DNA of 64,000 nt, taken from Rhodobacterales bacterium HKCCE2091. Its GTDB lineage: Bacteria > Pseudomonadota > Alphaproteobacteria > Rhodobacterales > Rhodobacteraceae. The notes below the pieces were generated by a model. The model saw only the letters and a program-made list of their open reading frames with translations. It did not search any database and had not been told where the DNA came from. The position numbers and the translations under genes were made by a program. Shown piece after piece: positions 53,559 to 63,561 of the stretch. The stretch is from NCBI GenBank assembly GCA_015689685.1, contig WVSL01000011.1:51650-115649 (forward strand), given 5' to 3'. Numbering within the stretch: the first letter of the stretch is position 1; each line of letters begins with the position of its first letter.

Positions 53559-55232
53559 CTATACCTCGATGGTCTTCGGACGCCGGCGCTCGAACCACCA
53601 GACGATCAGCAGGCGGGTGACGAAGATCGCCGTGAACACGCTGGTCGCGATACCGAGCCCGAGCGTCACCGAGAACCCGCGCACCGGGCCGGATCCCATG
53701 ACGAACAGGATCACCGCGACGATGAACGTGGTGATGTTGGCGTCGATGATGGCGCTGAGCGCGCGTTCGTAGCCGAGCTCGATGGCGCGCGCAGGCCCCT
53801 TCGCGGTCTTCAATTCCTCGCGGATGCGCTCGAACACCAGCACGTTGGCGTCGACAGCCATGCCGATGGTCAGCACGATCCCGGCGATGCCCGGCAGGGT
53901 CAGGGTCGCGCCGAACAGCGACAGGAGCCCGACGATCATCGCCACGTTCAGCAACAGCGCGACGTTGGCGAAGATGCCGAAGAGCCCGTAGCTGAGCGCC
54001 ATGAACACCAGCACCGCGGCCAGCGCGACCACCGCGGCGACCTGCCCGGCCTCGATCGAGTCGGAGCCGAGCTCGGGGCCGATCGTGCGCTCCTCGAGGA
54101 ACACCATGTCCGCGGGCAGCGCGCCGGACCTGAGCAGCACGGCGAGGTCGGTGGAGCTCTCGACGCTGAAGTTGCCGGTGATCTGCCCCGACCCGCCGCA
54201 GATCGCCTCGTTGATGCGCGGGGCCGAGATCACCTCCCCGTCGAGCACGATGGCGAAGGGCGCGCCCACGTTGGCGCCGGTATAGGTGCAGAAAGCGCGG
54301 GCGCCGTTGGGGTTGAAGCGGAAGCTGACCGAGGGCCGGCCGTTCTGGTCGAAGGACGGCTGCGCGTCGGTCAGGTCCTCGCCCGACACGACCTCGGCGC
54401 GTTCGAGGATGTAGTTGACGCCCTCCTCCTCGGCCGAGGGGTAGACCACCTGGTCCGAGGGCACGTTTTCCTCGGGCGACTGGCTGCGGCCGACGACCGG
54501 GTTGAAGGTCAGCCGCGCGGGTCGGCCGATCAGGTCCTTCAGTTCCTGCGCGGAGCCGAGCCCCGGCACCTGGATCAGGATCCGGTCCTCGCCCTGGCGC
54601 TGGATCGTCGGCTCGCGGGTGCCGGCCTCGTCGACCCGGCGGCGGATGATCTCCAGCGACTGGCGCATGGTACGTTCGTCGGTCGCGGCCTGCTCGGCCT
54701 CCGACAGGGTCACGATGACGGTGTCGCCCTGCCCCCGCACGTCGAGGCTGGAGGCGCCGACGCCGGTCAGCGAGGCCACCGGCTGCGCCAGTTCGCGCAC
54801 CGCCGCGACCGCGGCATCGAGGTTCTCCGGCCGGGAAATCTGGATGTGCAATTCGCCCGGCGGGACGTCCTCCGGGGCGAGGCGGCGGATCGTGCCGATG
54901 GTCTCGCGCTCGTCGCGCAGCCGGTCGCGGACCTCGGGCCAGAGCCCCTCCATCCGCGCCTCGTAGACGTCGGACAGCTGCACCTCTGCCAGAAGATGGG
55001 CGCCGCCCCTCAGGTCGAGCCCGAGGTTCACCAGCCCCGACGGCAGGAACGACGGCCACAGCGCGCGGTCCGCGCCAAGCTCGTCGGTCTCCGCGCCGGT
55101 GGCCTCGATCGCGGCGACCGCGTCGTTGTGCCGCTCGACCCGGTCGTAGAACAGGTTCGGCATCGCCAGCACGAGCCCCGCCAGCACGACGAGGATGATG
55201 GCGATCCGGTTGACGAAGGGGATGTTCAGCAT
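53559..55232 (-). CDS. secD: protein translocase subunit SecD
   Basis: A 557-residue partner of SecF. N-terminal membrane helix (IAIILVVLAGLVLAM), the conserved LGLDLRGGAHLL, a large periplasmic domain (about residues 80-370, including DERTMRQSLEIIRRRVDEAG), and the C-terminal helices with LTLPGIAGIVLTIGMAVDAN and NVLVFERIREEL. Ten bases separate it from yajC and four from secF, an operon. Length is normal for alphaproteobacteria. Confidence 0.97.
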   Translation of the reverse strand: MLNIPFVNRIAIILVVLAGLVLAMPNLFYDRVERHNDAVAAIEATGAETDELGADRALWPSFLPSGLVNLGLDLRGGAHLLAEVQLSDVYEARMEGLWPEVRDRLRDERETIGTIRRLAPEDVPPGELHIQISRPENLDAAVAAVRELAQPVASLTGVGASSLDVRGQGDTVIVTLSEAEQAATDERTMRQSLEIIRRRVDEAGTREPTIQRQGEDRILIQVPGLGSAQELKDLIGRPARLTFNPVVGRSQSPEENVPSDQVVYPSAEEEGVNYILERAEVVSGEDLTDAQPSFDQNGRPSVSFRFNPNGARAFCTYTGANVGAPFAIVLDGEVISAPRINEAICGGSGQITGNFSVESSTDLAVLLRSGALPADMVFLEERTIGPELGSDSIEAGQVAAVVALAAVLVFMALSYGLFGIFANVALLLNVAMIVGLLSLFGATLTLPGIAGIVLTIGMAVDANVLVFERIREELKTAKGPARAIELGYERALSAIIDANITTFIVAVILFVMGSGPVRGFSVTLGLGIATSVFTAIFVTRLLIVWWFERRRPKTIEV

Positions 55233-55241
55233 GTCGCCGGC

Positions 55242-55529
55242 TCAGGCGCTCTCGGCCGGCTCGGTCTTGGACTTCACCTGCGCGATGGTCTGGCGGACGA
55301 CCCGGACCTTGACGCCGGTGGCGATCTCGACCTCGACCTCGCCGTCGTCCTTGACCTTGGTCACCTTGCCGATCAGCCCGCCCTGGGTGATCACCTCGTC
55401 GCCGCGGCGGAGCGCGTCGACCATCGCCTTGTGTTCCTTCACCCGCTTCTGCTGCGGCCGGATCAGCAGGAAGTACATGATCCCGAAGATACCGACGAGA
55501 AGGAAAATCTGTTCGAAGCCGCCACCCAT
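55242..55529 (-). CDS. yajC: preprotein translocase subunit YajC
   Basis: A 95-residue small membrane protein. One N-terminal helix (FLLVGIFGIMYFLLI) is followed by RPQQKRVKEHKAMVDALRRGD and VITQGGLIGKVTKV, the YajC signature, and a charged cytosolic tail ending in SKTEPAESA. It stabilises SecDF. First gene of the yajC-secD-secF operon; the next gene upstream is divergent 165 bp away. Confidence 0.96.
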   Translation of the reverse strand: MGGGFEQIFLLVGIFGIMYFLLIRPQQKRVKEHKAMVDALRRGDEVITQGGLIGKVTKVKDDGEVEVEIATGVKVRVVRQTIAQVKSKTEPAESA

Positions 55530-55694
55530 CCCGGTCCCTTTCGATGCTGGCCGGGCTGGCGCGGCGGCGCCCCGGCGAAGAATTGGGCACTACCTAGCGA
55601 CGCGGTCGGGGGGATGCAAGGCGGGGCGGGACTAGGCAGGGGGCGGGTGCGGGGGTAACCTCGGGGTCAGATTTCAGAACCGCGATATTCCCCG

Positions 55695-57754
55695 ATGCCC
55701 GATCCGCGCCAGGTCAACATCCGCAACGCGAACAGGAGACCGAAACCGGCCACGCTGGAACCGGATGACAAGGCCGCCATCGAGCGCATCAACACGCTGA
55801 CTTCCACGGCCCGCGCGACATGGTTCGCGCTCCTGTCCTACCTCGCCTTCGTCGGCGTTACGCTGCTCGGCGTCGAAGATGCCGACTTTTTCATCCCCGA
55901 ACGCCAGACCGACCTGCCGCTCGTCGGCGTCTCCATCCCCACGGTCCTGTTCTTCTGGGTCGCCCCAACCCTCGGTGCGGCGCTCTACGCGTATTTCCAC
56001 CTGCACCTCCTGAAGCTCTACGAGGCCCTCGGCGCAGCGCCGGATGGCGACAAACCCCTCTCCGACCGCATCCTCCCGTGGCTCGTCACCGATCTCGCCC
56101 TCGCCTGGCGCCCGGGCGCCCTGACCCCACGCCCCATGCACTGGCTTGCGCATTCCGTCACGCTACTCCTGACCTACATCGCCGGTCCGCTCGTGCTTGC
56201 GGGCTTCTGGTTCCGGTCGATGCCCTATCACCATGAATGGCTCACCATCGTCGGCTGCGGCATTCCCCTCATCGTCAGCCTCTACACGGGTCGGTCGAGC
56301 TGGGTGCACATGCAAGGCCGGATGCGGCCGGATTACGTGAGACCCCGGCTCGGGGTCGGGCTCTTGCGGCTCGCCAGCTACACGACCGGAACCGGGGTCG
56401 TGGTGCTTGGCTGGCTGACGACCGAGGGCAGTTTCGAGCAGTACATGCGGCGGACCTACGACATCCCCTTCTATGACCGGCCCGATCGCGATGTCACAAT
56501 CGAAGGCGATTTCGGCCCATTCTTCGACGAACCGATCCAGTACGATCTCGAGAACCGCGATCCACGCGACCCGGCGGCGGCCGTCGTGAACCCGGCGCAC
56601 GAGCACTGGTGGGGCAGACCCGCACTGAGTTCCCTTCTCTACCCTGCCGACCTTCAAGGCGTCGATTTCATGAACACGCCCGAGGACTGGCGCGACCTCG
56701 AAACCGCCCGCGCCAACTTCCGCATCGTCTGGTGTGACGCGCTGGGCATTGCGCATAGTGCCTGCGGACCAGCCTCGGAATGGACCACGCCTTCGGATCA
56801 CGTCGCCAGCGCCCTGCATATCGCGCGTCTCGAACATTGCAGACGGGCATTCGCTGGAACTGGGGACGAGCCTGACGACATCAACGACAACTGCGGGGCC
56901 CTCTTCGCCGGTTATGAGGCAAGTTTCGTCCACGCTTGGAACATCGAATGGCAGGCCCAACTCCGCCGCCTTGCCACCCGCGATCTCTCTGGTGCGGACC
57001 TGCGAGGGGCGAACCTCGTTGGGGCGCAGATGCAGGGGGCCATCCTCGCCGGGGCGCTGATGCAGGGGGCAAGTCTCCAGTGGGCGCAGATGGAGGCCGC
57101 GGACCTCTCTGGGGCGCTGATGCAGGGGCGGACCTAGGGCGGGCGCAGATGCAGGGGGCGGTCCTCCGGGAGGCGCAGATGCCGGGAGCGGAACTTCTGG
57201 AGGCCCAGCTGCAAAGGGCCAGCTTCTTCAGGTCGCAGATTCAGGGAGCGGACCTAACGATGTCGCAGATGCAGGGGGCGGGCCTTCGAGGGGCGCTGAT
57301 GCAGGGGGCGGATCTCACTGTGGCAGACATGCAGGGGGCGTTTCTCCGGGAGGCGCAGATGCAGGCAACGTACCTTTGGGGAACAAGGTTCTCGAACTAC
57401 TCCGATTTCACCGACACCACGCTCCGCGGTGCGGCGGCGAGACGCCTGGATGATAGGACCGTAGCGCGATTGCGGGAGTTCTGGGGAGAGATGTTCGCCG
57501 ACGGCAGCGTCGATGTTCCGGACGGCGAGCGCCCCGCCCACTGGCCGACCGAAGTGCTCTTCGAGCATTGGGAAAGACCCAACTCCCCCTTCCACATCGA
57601 ATGGCACCTCTGGCAATCAGACCCCGATGCCTACGTCGTGCCATCGGCGCGCGGGGTGTTTTACCCGCCCGAGGATGACGAGGCAGAGTTCGACCGCTGG
57701 CGCTCCGACCACGCCGCCTACCGCCCGCCGGGCCACCCGGATCGGCAGGACTAG
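55695..57754 (+). pseudogene. membrane protein with pentapeptide repeats, interrupted by a one-base frameshift
   Basis: The first frame (55695-57137) encodes an N-terminal domain with about four membrane helices (TWFALLSYLAFVGVTLLG, IPTVLFFWVAPTLGAALYAY and others), a soluble domain, and the start of pentapeptide repeats (ADLRGANLVGAQMQGAILAG), then stops. The second frame continues the repeats without loss (AQMQGAVLREAQMPGAELLE) and ends with a charged C-terminal domain to 57754. The switch needs one extra base: the run at 57125-57128 has four G where the repeat unit elsewhere has five. The restored protein would be about 686 residues. It may be a recent lesion, phase variation, recoding or a sequence error. 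Confidence 0.8.
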
Positions 57755-57795
57755 TGCCGCTTCTCCGCCGTCCCGCCCCGGCCTGGGCTCGCCCC

Positions 57796-58512
57796 ATGCG
57801 CCCCCTCCTCGCCCTCCTCCTCGCCGCCACCCCCGCCCTCGCCGGCCCCGCCGACGCACCCGCCCTCGCCCCCGCCTTCATCACCGCCCGCCTCACCGCC
57901 ATCGGCTACGTCACCCCGTCCCGCCCGCGTCCCGGCGGCGGCGAGGGGATTTCCGGCTGCACCGCCACGCTGATCTCGCCCACCCATGTTCTCACCGCGG
58001 CGCATTGCCTCGTCCGGGCGGAGCGGCCCGGGGATGTCCATATCACCTTCGGCTGGCGCGCGGACGGGCCGCCGCTCTGGCGGGGGACGGCGGTGCGGGT
58101 CGACATCCCGGCGGGCTACGGCGGCGAGCCGTTCTCTCTCGACACGGCGAGCGTCGATGTCGCCCTCGTCACCCTGCCACGCCCCGTGCCGGGCGACCTC
58201 GTCGCGCCGATCCCGCTGGCCGGCCCCGCCACAGACGCCTTCGACCGCGCGGCGTTCGCGATCTGGGGCTACCCGATGGGCCGGCCGACGGAGCTTTCGG
58301 GCCATGACGGCTGTCGCGCCACGCCGCGGCCCTTCGGCCCGCTGATCGTCACCGACTGCACCGTGGTGCAGGGCTTTTCCGGCGCGCCGCTGCTCGCCGA
58401 CACGCCCGGCGGCCCGCGGGTCGTCGCGGTGGTCGTCGCCAGCTTTCCCGAGGCCGCCGCGCCGGTCCGCAGCCTCGCGACGCGGCCGGACGCGCTCGGC
58501 CCCCTTCCCTGA
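57796..58512 (+). CDS. secreted trypsin-like serine protease
   Basis: A 238-residue chymotrypsin-fold protease with a signal peptide (MRPLLALLLAATPALA). The triad is H70 (LTAAHC), D121 (ASVDVALV) and S195 (QGFSGAP, in place of the usual GDSGGP). Cysteines at 55 and 71 match the conserved His-loop disulfide; C173 and C188 could form a second. The start at 57796 is chosen for the signal peptide; the frame stays open upstream. It lies 41 bp after the frameshifted pentapeptide-repeat gene. Target unknown. Confidence 0.87.
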   Translation: MRPLLALLLAATPALAGPADAPALAPAFITARLTAIGYVTPSRPRPGGGEGISGCTATLISPTHVLTAAHCLVRAERPGDVHITFGWRADGPPLWRGTAVRVDIPAGYGGEPFSLDTASVDVALVTLPRPVPGDLVAPIPLAGPATDAFDRAAFAIWGYPMGRPTELSGHDGCRATPRPFGPLIVTDCTVVQGFSGAPLLADTPGGPRVVAVVVASFPEAAAPVRSLATRPDALGPLP

Positions 58513-58560
58513 CCGGCCCCGATCGGGCATAGACCGCCGCGAGACGCCCGGGAGAGACCC

Positions 58561-59853
58561 ATGCACGACATCCGCGCCATCCGCGAAGCCCCCGAAGCCT
58601 TCGACGCCGCCCTCGCCCGCCGCGGGCTGCCGCCGCAATCGCCCGCGATCCTGTCGATCGACGGGGACCGCCGCGCCGCGATCCAGGCCGCCGAGGAGGC
58701 GCAGGCCGCCCGCAACGCCGCCTCGAAGGAGGTCGGCCAGGCCAAGGCATCCGGCAACGATGCGGAATTCGAGCGCCTGCGCGCGCTGGTCGCGGAAAAG
58801 AAGGACGAGATCGCACGGCTGGAGGAGGAGGCACGGGCGAAGGACGCGGAGCTGACCGCGATCCTGGAGACCCTGCCGAACCTGCCCTACGACAGCATCC
58901 CCGACGGCGCCGACGAGGCCGACAACGTGGAGCTGCGCCGCTGGGGCACGCCGCGGGACTTCGGCTTCGCCCCGAAGGAGCATTACGAGCTTGCCGGCAC
59001 GCAGGACGGGATGGATTTCGAGACCGCGGCGAAACTCTCCGGCTCGCGCTTCGTGCTGATGTCGGGCGGCGTCGCGCGCATTCACCGGGCGCTCGCGCAG
59101 TTCATGCTCGACCTGCACACGTCCGAGCACGGCCTGACCGAGGTGAACGGCCCCGTCCTCGTGCGGCCCGAGACGATGTACGGCACCGGACAGTTGCCCA
59201 AGTTCGCCGAGGACAGCTACGAGACGACGAACCACTGGTGGCTGATCCCGACCTCCGAGGTGACGCTGACCAACATCGTCGGCGGCCACGTCATCGGCGA
59301 AGGCTACCTGCCCCGCCGCTACACCGCCCATTCGCTCTGCTTCCGGTCCGAGGCCGGGAGCGCGGGGCGCGATACGGCGGGGATGCTGCGCCAGCACCAG
59401 TTCGAGAAGGTGGAGATGGTCTCCGTCACCCATCCCGACCACTCCGACGCGGAGCTGGAGCGGATGACCCGCTGCGCGGAGACGGTGCTGGAACGGCTGA
59501 ACCTGCCCTATCGCACCGTGGTGCTCTGCGCCGGCGACATGGGCTTCGGCGCGCGGCGCACTCACGACATCGAGGTCTGGCTGCCGGGGCAGAACACCTA
59601 CCGGGAGATCTCGTCCTGCTCCACCTGCGGCGACTTCCAGGCCCGGCGGATGAACGCGCGGTTCCGCCCCGAGGGCGGCGGCAAGCCGGAATTCGTCCAC
59701 ACGCTGAACGGGTCGGGCCTCGCCGTGGGCCGGACGCTGATCGCGGTGCTGGAGAACGGGCAGGAAGAGGACGGATCGGTCACCCTGCCCGAGGCGCTCG
59801 TCCCGTGGCTCGGCGGCAAGACCCGGCTGACGGCGGAGGGGGTGCTGGCCTGA
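58561..59853 (+). CDS. serS: serine--tRNA ligase
   Basis: A 430-residue class II synthetase. Residues about 30-110 form the long antiparallel coiled coil that holds the tRNA(Ser) arm ([20 protein letters not shown]). The catalytic core follows with motif 2 [24 protein letters not shown] and motif 3 [17 protein letters not shown]. It starts [18 protein letters not shown], standard for bacterial SerRS. It converges on the exchanger gene with 27 bp between stops. Confidence 0.97.
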   Translation: MHDIRAIREAPEAFDAALARRGLPPQSPAILSIDGDRRAAIQAAEEAQAARNAASKEVGQAKASGNDAEFERLRALVAEKKDEIARLEEEARAKDAELTAILETLPNLPYDSIPDGADEADNVELRRWGTPRDFGFAPKEHYELAGTQDGMDFETAAKLSGSRFVLMSGGVARIHRALAQFMLDLHTSEHGLTEVNGPVLVRPETMYGTGQLPKFAEDSYETTNHWWLIPTSEVTLTNIVGGHVIGEGYLPRRYTAHSLCFRSEAGSAGRDTAGMLRQHQFEKVEMVSVTHPDHSDAELERMTRCAETVLERLNLPYRTVVLCAGDMGFGARRTHDIEVWLPGQNTYREISSCSTCGDFQARRMNARFRPEGGGKPEFVHTLNGSGLAVGRTLIAVLENGQEEDGSVTLPEALVPWLGGKTRLTAEGVLA

Positions 59854-59880
59854 GGCCCGTCTCCGTCCCCGGCCCGCCCG

Positions 59881-60855
59881 TCACGGCCAGAGCATCCAGG
59901 TGTAGCCCGCGTATCCCGCGACCAGCACCGCGCCCTCGCGTCGCGCGATCCTGAGACCCGTGGCCGCGAACAGCACCAGAAGGACCGAGACGCCGACCAT
60001 CACCGGCGCGTCGAAGGCGGCGATCCCCGGCGGCACCGGGGAAGGCGCGATCAGCGCGGTGGTGCCGCCGATCCCGAGGATGTTGTAGATGTTCGACCCG
60101 ACGACGTTGCCGAAGGCGACGTCGCCCTGCCGTTTCAGCGCGGCGATCACCGAGGTCACGAGTTCCGGCAGCGAGGTGCCGACCGCGACGATGGTCAGCC
60201 CGATCACCGTCTCCGACACGCCGAACCCGAGCGCCAGCGCCACCGCCCCGCGCACAAGCAGCGAGCCGCCCGCCACCACCAGAACGAGACCGCCGGCGGC
60301 GGTCAGGAGCGGCACGAGAAGACCGCCGCGCGGCGCCCCGGCGGCGAGGCCGGGATCGGCCCCGGCCAGGGCCGCGCCCTTGTCGTGGATCGCCCCGCCG
60401 TTCATGGCCGCGCGTTCCTGCCGGATGACGTACCAGATGTAGGCGACCAGCAGCACGAGCAGGACCGCGCCCGCGGCCCGGCTCATCGGGAAGGCGAGCG
60501 CCCAGGCCGCGAACCCCGCCGCCACCGCCAGCATCACCGCCGCGTCCCGGTGCAGCGCCGACCGGGCGACAATGACCGGGCAGATCAGCGCGGATACGCC
60601 CGCGATCAGCAGGATGTTGGCGATGTTCGACCCGACGATGTTTCCGTAGGCGATCCCCGGCGAGCCTCTCAGGCCGGCCTGGACCGAGGTGACGAGCTCC
60701 GGCATCGAGGTGCCGAAACCGACCAGCGTCAGCCCGATCACCAGGGGCGAGACCCCGATCCGTCCGGCGGCCTGAACCGCGCCGCGGACCAGCAACTCGC
60801 CCCCCGCCACCAGCAGCACGAGACCGCCCAGAACGGGCACCCAGGTATCGATCAC
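59881..60855 (-). CDS. calcium/sodium antiporter (CaCA family)
   Basis: A 324-residue membrane exchanger of the YrbG type with ten helices in two inverted repeats. Each repeat carries the ion-binding alpha motif: GFGTSMPELVTSVQA with YGNIVGSNIANILL, and AVGTSLPELVTSVIAALKRQ with FGNVVGSNIYNILG. The acidic Glu in each PEL is the transport residue. An acidic/alanine-rich cytosolic loop (IHDKGAALAGADPG) separates the halves. It would expel calcium in exchange for sodium or protons. Confidence 0.94.
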   Translation of the reverse strand: MIDTWVPVLGGLVLLVAGGELLVRGAVQAAGRIGVSPLVIGLTLVGFGTSMPELVTSVQAGLRGSPGIAYGNIVGSNIANILLIAGVSALICPVIVARSALHRDAAVMLAVAAGFAAWALAFPMSRAAGAVLLVLLVAYIWYVIRQERAAMNGGAIHDKGAALAGADPGLAAGAPRGGLLVPLLTAAGGLVLVVAGGSLLVRGAVALALGFGVSETVIGLTIVAVGTSLPELVTSVIAALKRQGDVAFGNVVGSNIYNILGIGGTTALIAPSPVPPGIAAFDAPVMVGVSVLLVLFAATGLRIARREGAVLVAGYAGYTWMLWP

Positions 60856-61042
60856 GGGAAATCCTCCTCGCCGGGCATGTCCGGCGCCGGACGGTTAGGT
60901 GGCGTGCGGGCCGGTCCTCCGCAAGGGCGGCGCGAAAACTTCCCCGCCCGCGCCCGGACCGGTGCGGCCACGGGCGGGAACCGGGGTGCCACGCCCCGCC
61001 CGGTTTCCCTCCGCATCTCCGCCCGCCAGCCTCGTCCGCAGG

Positions 61043-61400
61043 GATCTTACCGCCGTCATCGACGCGCCGGACTTCGGGAACGGTGTGCGGTTCCACGCCG
61101 CCGCCTTCGGCTTCGCGGAAACCGCCAGGCCGGTTCCGGGATACGCCGTGCCGGGGGCCAGCGACACCCGGATCGGCATCATGGGAAAGCCCGAAGGCAT
61201 GCACCTGGTCGGGGGGGCGGACGACCTGCGGTGCGGCGACCGGCACCGGAGGCCGCACCCACGAATTCCACCCCGTCCTCTTCGCGCGCACCCTCGCCGC
61301 GGCCGCGTGCGCAGCGGTCGAGCGTCGGTTCGAGGGCGGCGGCCGTCCCCCCCGGCCCTCTGCGGCGATCCCCACGGCAATAACTCCAGCACCACCGGCC
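61043..61400 (+). pseudogene. decayed VOC/glyoxalase-like gene
   Basis: Three fragments in shifting frames together resemble one VOC-fold protein: VIDAPDFGNGVRFHAAAFGF and PVPGYAVPGASDTRIGIMGK in one frame, then THEFHPVLFARTLAAAACAA in a second, then LCGDPHGN back in the first. Shifts fall near 61225-61250 and in the C-run near 61349. No start codon context. It fills most of the otherwise empty 60856-61422 gap. Confidence 0.6.
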
Positions 61401-61422
61401 CCGGCACGGGCCGGCGGCGGCG

Positions 61423-62244
61423 CTACTCGAACGGGGTCTCGCAGCCGTAGTCCCGCCCGCTCGGCAGGCGGCAGAGCGCGTCGAGGTAATCGTCCGACAG
61501 CGCGCCGTAGCGGGGCAGCGCGTGGGTCTCGTCCTGCCGGTCGAGATAGGCGCTGCACGCGGCGATGTAGTAACTGTCCCGCAGCCAGTCCTGATCGAAC
61601 CAGGCGGTGAAGGCGGCGGCGGCCGCGGCGGCGAGATCGCCGCTGCGCTCCATCTCGGCCTCGAACGCGTCGGCGAGCGTGGTGTGGCTCCTCCAGCCCC
61701 TGAGCGCGGTCCAAATGTCCTGCCGCCCGTCGCCCTGCAGCCGCCACGCGATCACCAGGCTCGTCGCGCTCGCGTCGGCCTCCATCGCGAGCGTCATCTC
61801 GGCGGTCGCGGCCATCGACAGGTCTGACGTGGGGCAGATCCCGATGCTGGCCTGGTGGACGTGGCGCAACTCGTGGATCGCCACCGCCAGCATCATCGCC
61901 CGCGGCAGCGAGGCCGACAGGACGACGCGGTGGATGTCGGTCTCGTAGTAGCCCTGCACCCCGTACAGCCGGTCGGCGAGGCAGACTTCGGGCGCCCCGT
62001 CCCCGAGCGTCGCGGACATGCTGTCATAGGGCGACAGCAGCGCGCCCAGTTCCGCCACGACGTCCGCGATGCGGCGCTCGCGGTCCGTCGCCGGCGCGTC
62101 GTAGGGCGGCGCGAGGCAGGTCAGCCCCTCGAGGTCGGCCTGCGCCGCGGCGCCGGAACCGGCGCACACCGCCAGTCCCGCCGCAAGCCCCGCTGCCATC
62201 ATGGCCGGCAGCACCCGCCGGCCGCTTGTGATCTTTCGCGTCAT
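61423..62244 (-). CDS. secreted putative metallopeptidase with HExxH motif
   Basis: A 273-residue exported protein. The ATG at 62244 (MTRKITSGRRVLPAMMAAGL) gives a good signal peptide; an ATG at 62275-62277 would add eleven residues. The mature protein has the zincin-like helix AVAIHELRHVHQASIG, with His-Glu-x-x-His able to bind zinc, and eight or so cysteines (CLAPP, EVCLAD, GICPTS, AACSAY, ALCRLP, YGCETP) suggesting disulfides. It resembles DUF6782-type proteins; no activity is known to me. Divergent from the next gene. Confidence 0.78.
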   Translation of the reverse strand: MTRKITSGRRVLPAMMAAGLAAGLAVCAGSGAAAQADLEGLTCLAPPYDAPATDRERRIADVVAELGALLSPYDSMSATLGDGAPEVCLADRLYGVQGYYETDIHRVVLSASLPRAMMLAVAIHELRHVHQASIGICPTSDLSMAATAEMTLAMEADASATSLVIAWRLQGDGRQDIWTALRGWRSHTTLADAFEAEMERSGDLAAAAAAAFTAWFDQDWLRDSYYIAACSAYLDRQDETHALPRYGALSDDYLDALCRLPSGRDYGCETPFE

Positions 62245-62433
62245 CCTGCCCGAACGGTCCCGCAATCGGGCGCGCATGTCCACCGGCGGGGCATACCGGG
62301 CGGGGCGACGGATCGAAGCGGCCCGCGCCCCAGTGGGGCCCGCGTCTCCGCCCGCAACCGCCCGCGATGCCACGTTTTCCTCGACCGCGCCCCGCCCCTG
62401 CCGTAGCCTTCCGACGCAGAACGGAGGGACGGC

Positions 62434-63504
62434 GTGGCACTGATCCGGCAACAGGGGATCGGGTATGTCTACCAGTCCGGCTGGGCCATCGCCGGGGATC
62501 TCGCCCTGTCGGCGCTGGCCGGGTTCGCGCTCGCGGCCCTCGTGCTCGGCGGCCGCGACCTGCGCGCGGGGCGGCTGAGGTTCCTCGCGCTCGTGTCCCT
62601 GATCGCCGCCGCCTGGGGGCTCGCGCAACTCATGTGGCTCTCGCTCGTGCCCGCCTACCTGTCGGGCCGGCTCGCCTGGCTCGTCGCCGCCGATCTCGCG
62701 GTGTCGGCACTGGCCGGGTTCGGTTTCGGCGCGGCGGCGATGGCGCGGGCGCGCGACGGCTTCGGCGCGACCCGCTTCGCGCTCCTCGGTCTCGTCCCCG
62801 TCGTGCAGGCCTGGCTGTTCCTGCAACCCTCCGCCGATCCGCGCCCGCCCCGCGGCGCTCTGGCCGGGCCGCGCGGCTGGGCCGTGGTCGCCATCGGCCT
62901 CGGCGCGGCCGCCGCCGCGCTCGCCATTGCGCCGTTCGACGCGCGGTGGGATTTCCTGCGCGGCTACGAAAGCGGGCCGAACCCCCATGACCTCGCCGAC
63001 GCGATGATCGACGACCTCGGCCTCGAAGGCGCGATGGCGGTCTGGGTCGCCTCGACCAACCGCACCGCCCGCCCGATCTTCGCCGAGACGCCCGACCGGC
63101 TCTACCTCGGGCACGACCTCGACGGGTTGGTCCTGCGCCGGGTCAGCGTCCGCACCTCGGCCCCGGCGGCGACCACCGGGGCCGAGGCGGCGGCGGCGCG
63201 GCAGTGCGGATCCGGCTCGTTCTACCTGCCCTTCATCGTCGCCGGCGCGACCTACGAGGCGCTGTCGATCGACGCCCTCGCCGCGGTCGCCTTCGCCCGC
63301 GGCACGTCCACCGCGACCGGCGACCGCTGCATCCGCGGGGCGGAGGACCCGTCGCTCTGCTTCCGCGGCCGGATCGCGCAGCATCCCGACGGCTACGCCG
63401 AGGTTCCGGGCGGCGTCGATCTCGACGCCTGCACCGCCACCTGGGACACCGCGACCGCGGACTACGCCGCCGAACGCTGGGGCGTCGCCCCCGACGACGG
63501 CTGA
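62434..63504 (+). CDS. membrane protein with periplasmic domain, unrecognised
   Basis: A 356-residue protein starting at GTG 62434, with GGAGGG six bases upstream. The N-terminal half has four to five membrane helices (GDLALSALAGFALAALVLG, LALVSLIAAAWGLAQLMWLSL, LVAADLAVSALAGFGFGAAAM, ALLGLVPVVQAWLFL, VVAIGLGAAAAALAIAPF). The second half is soluble with four cysteines (RQCGSG, DRCIRG, SLCFRG, DACTAT), so probably periplasmic and disulfide-bonded. I do not recognise the family. The gene is divergent from the metallopeptidase across 189 bp. Confidence 0.72.
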   Translation: MALIRQQGIGYVYQSGWAIAGDLALSALAGFALAALVLGGRDLRAGRLRFLALVSLIAAAWGLAQLMWLSLVPAYLSGRLAWLVAADLAVSALAGFGFGAAAMARARDGFGATRFALLGLVPVVQAWLFLQPSADPRPPRGALAGPRGWAVVAIGLGAAAAALAIAPFDARWDFLRGYESGPNPHDLADAMIDDLGLEGAMAVWVASTNRTARPIFAETPDRLYLGHDLDGLVLRRVSVRTSAPAATTGAEAAAARQCGSGSFYLPFIVAGATYEALSIDALAAVAFARGTSTATGDRCIRGAEDPSLCFRGRIAQHPDGYAEVPGGVDLDACTATWDTATADYAAERWGVAPDDG

Positions 63505-63561
63505 TCCGGCGTCCAGGCGCGCGCCCTTCCCCTTCGCCCCGCGCCGCCTATCTCACCGGCC

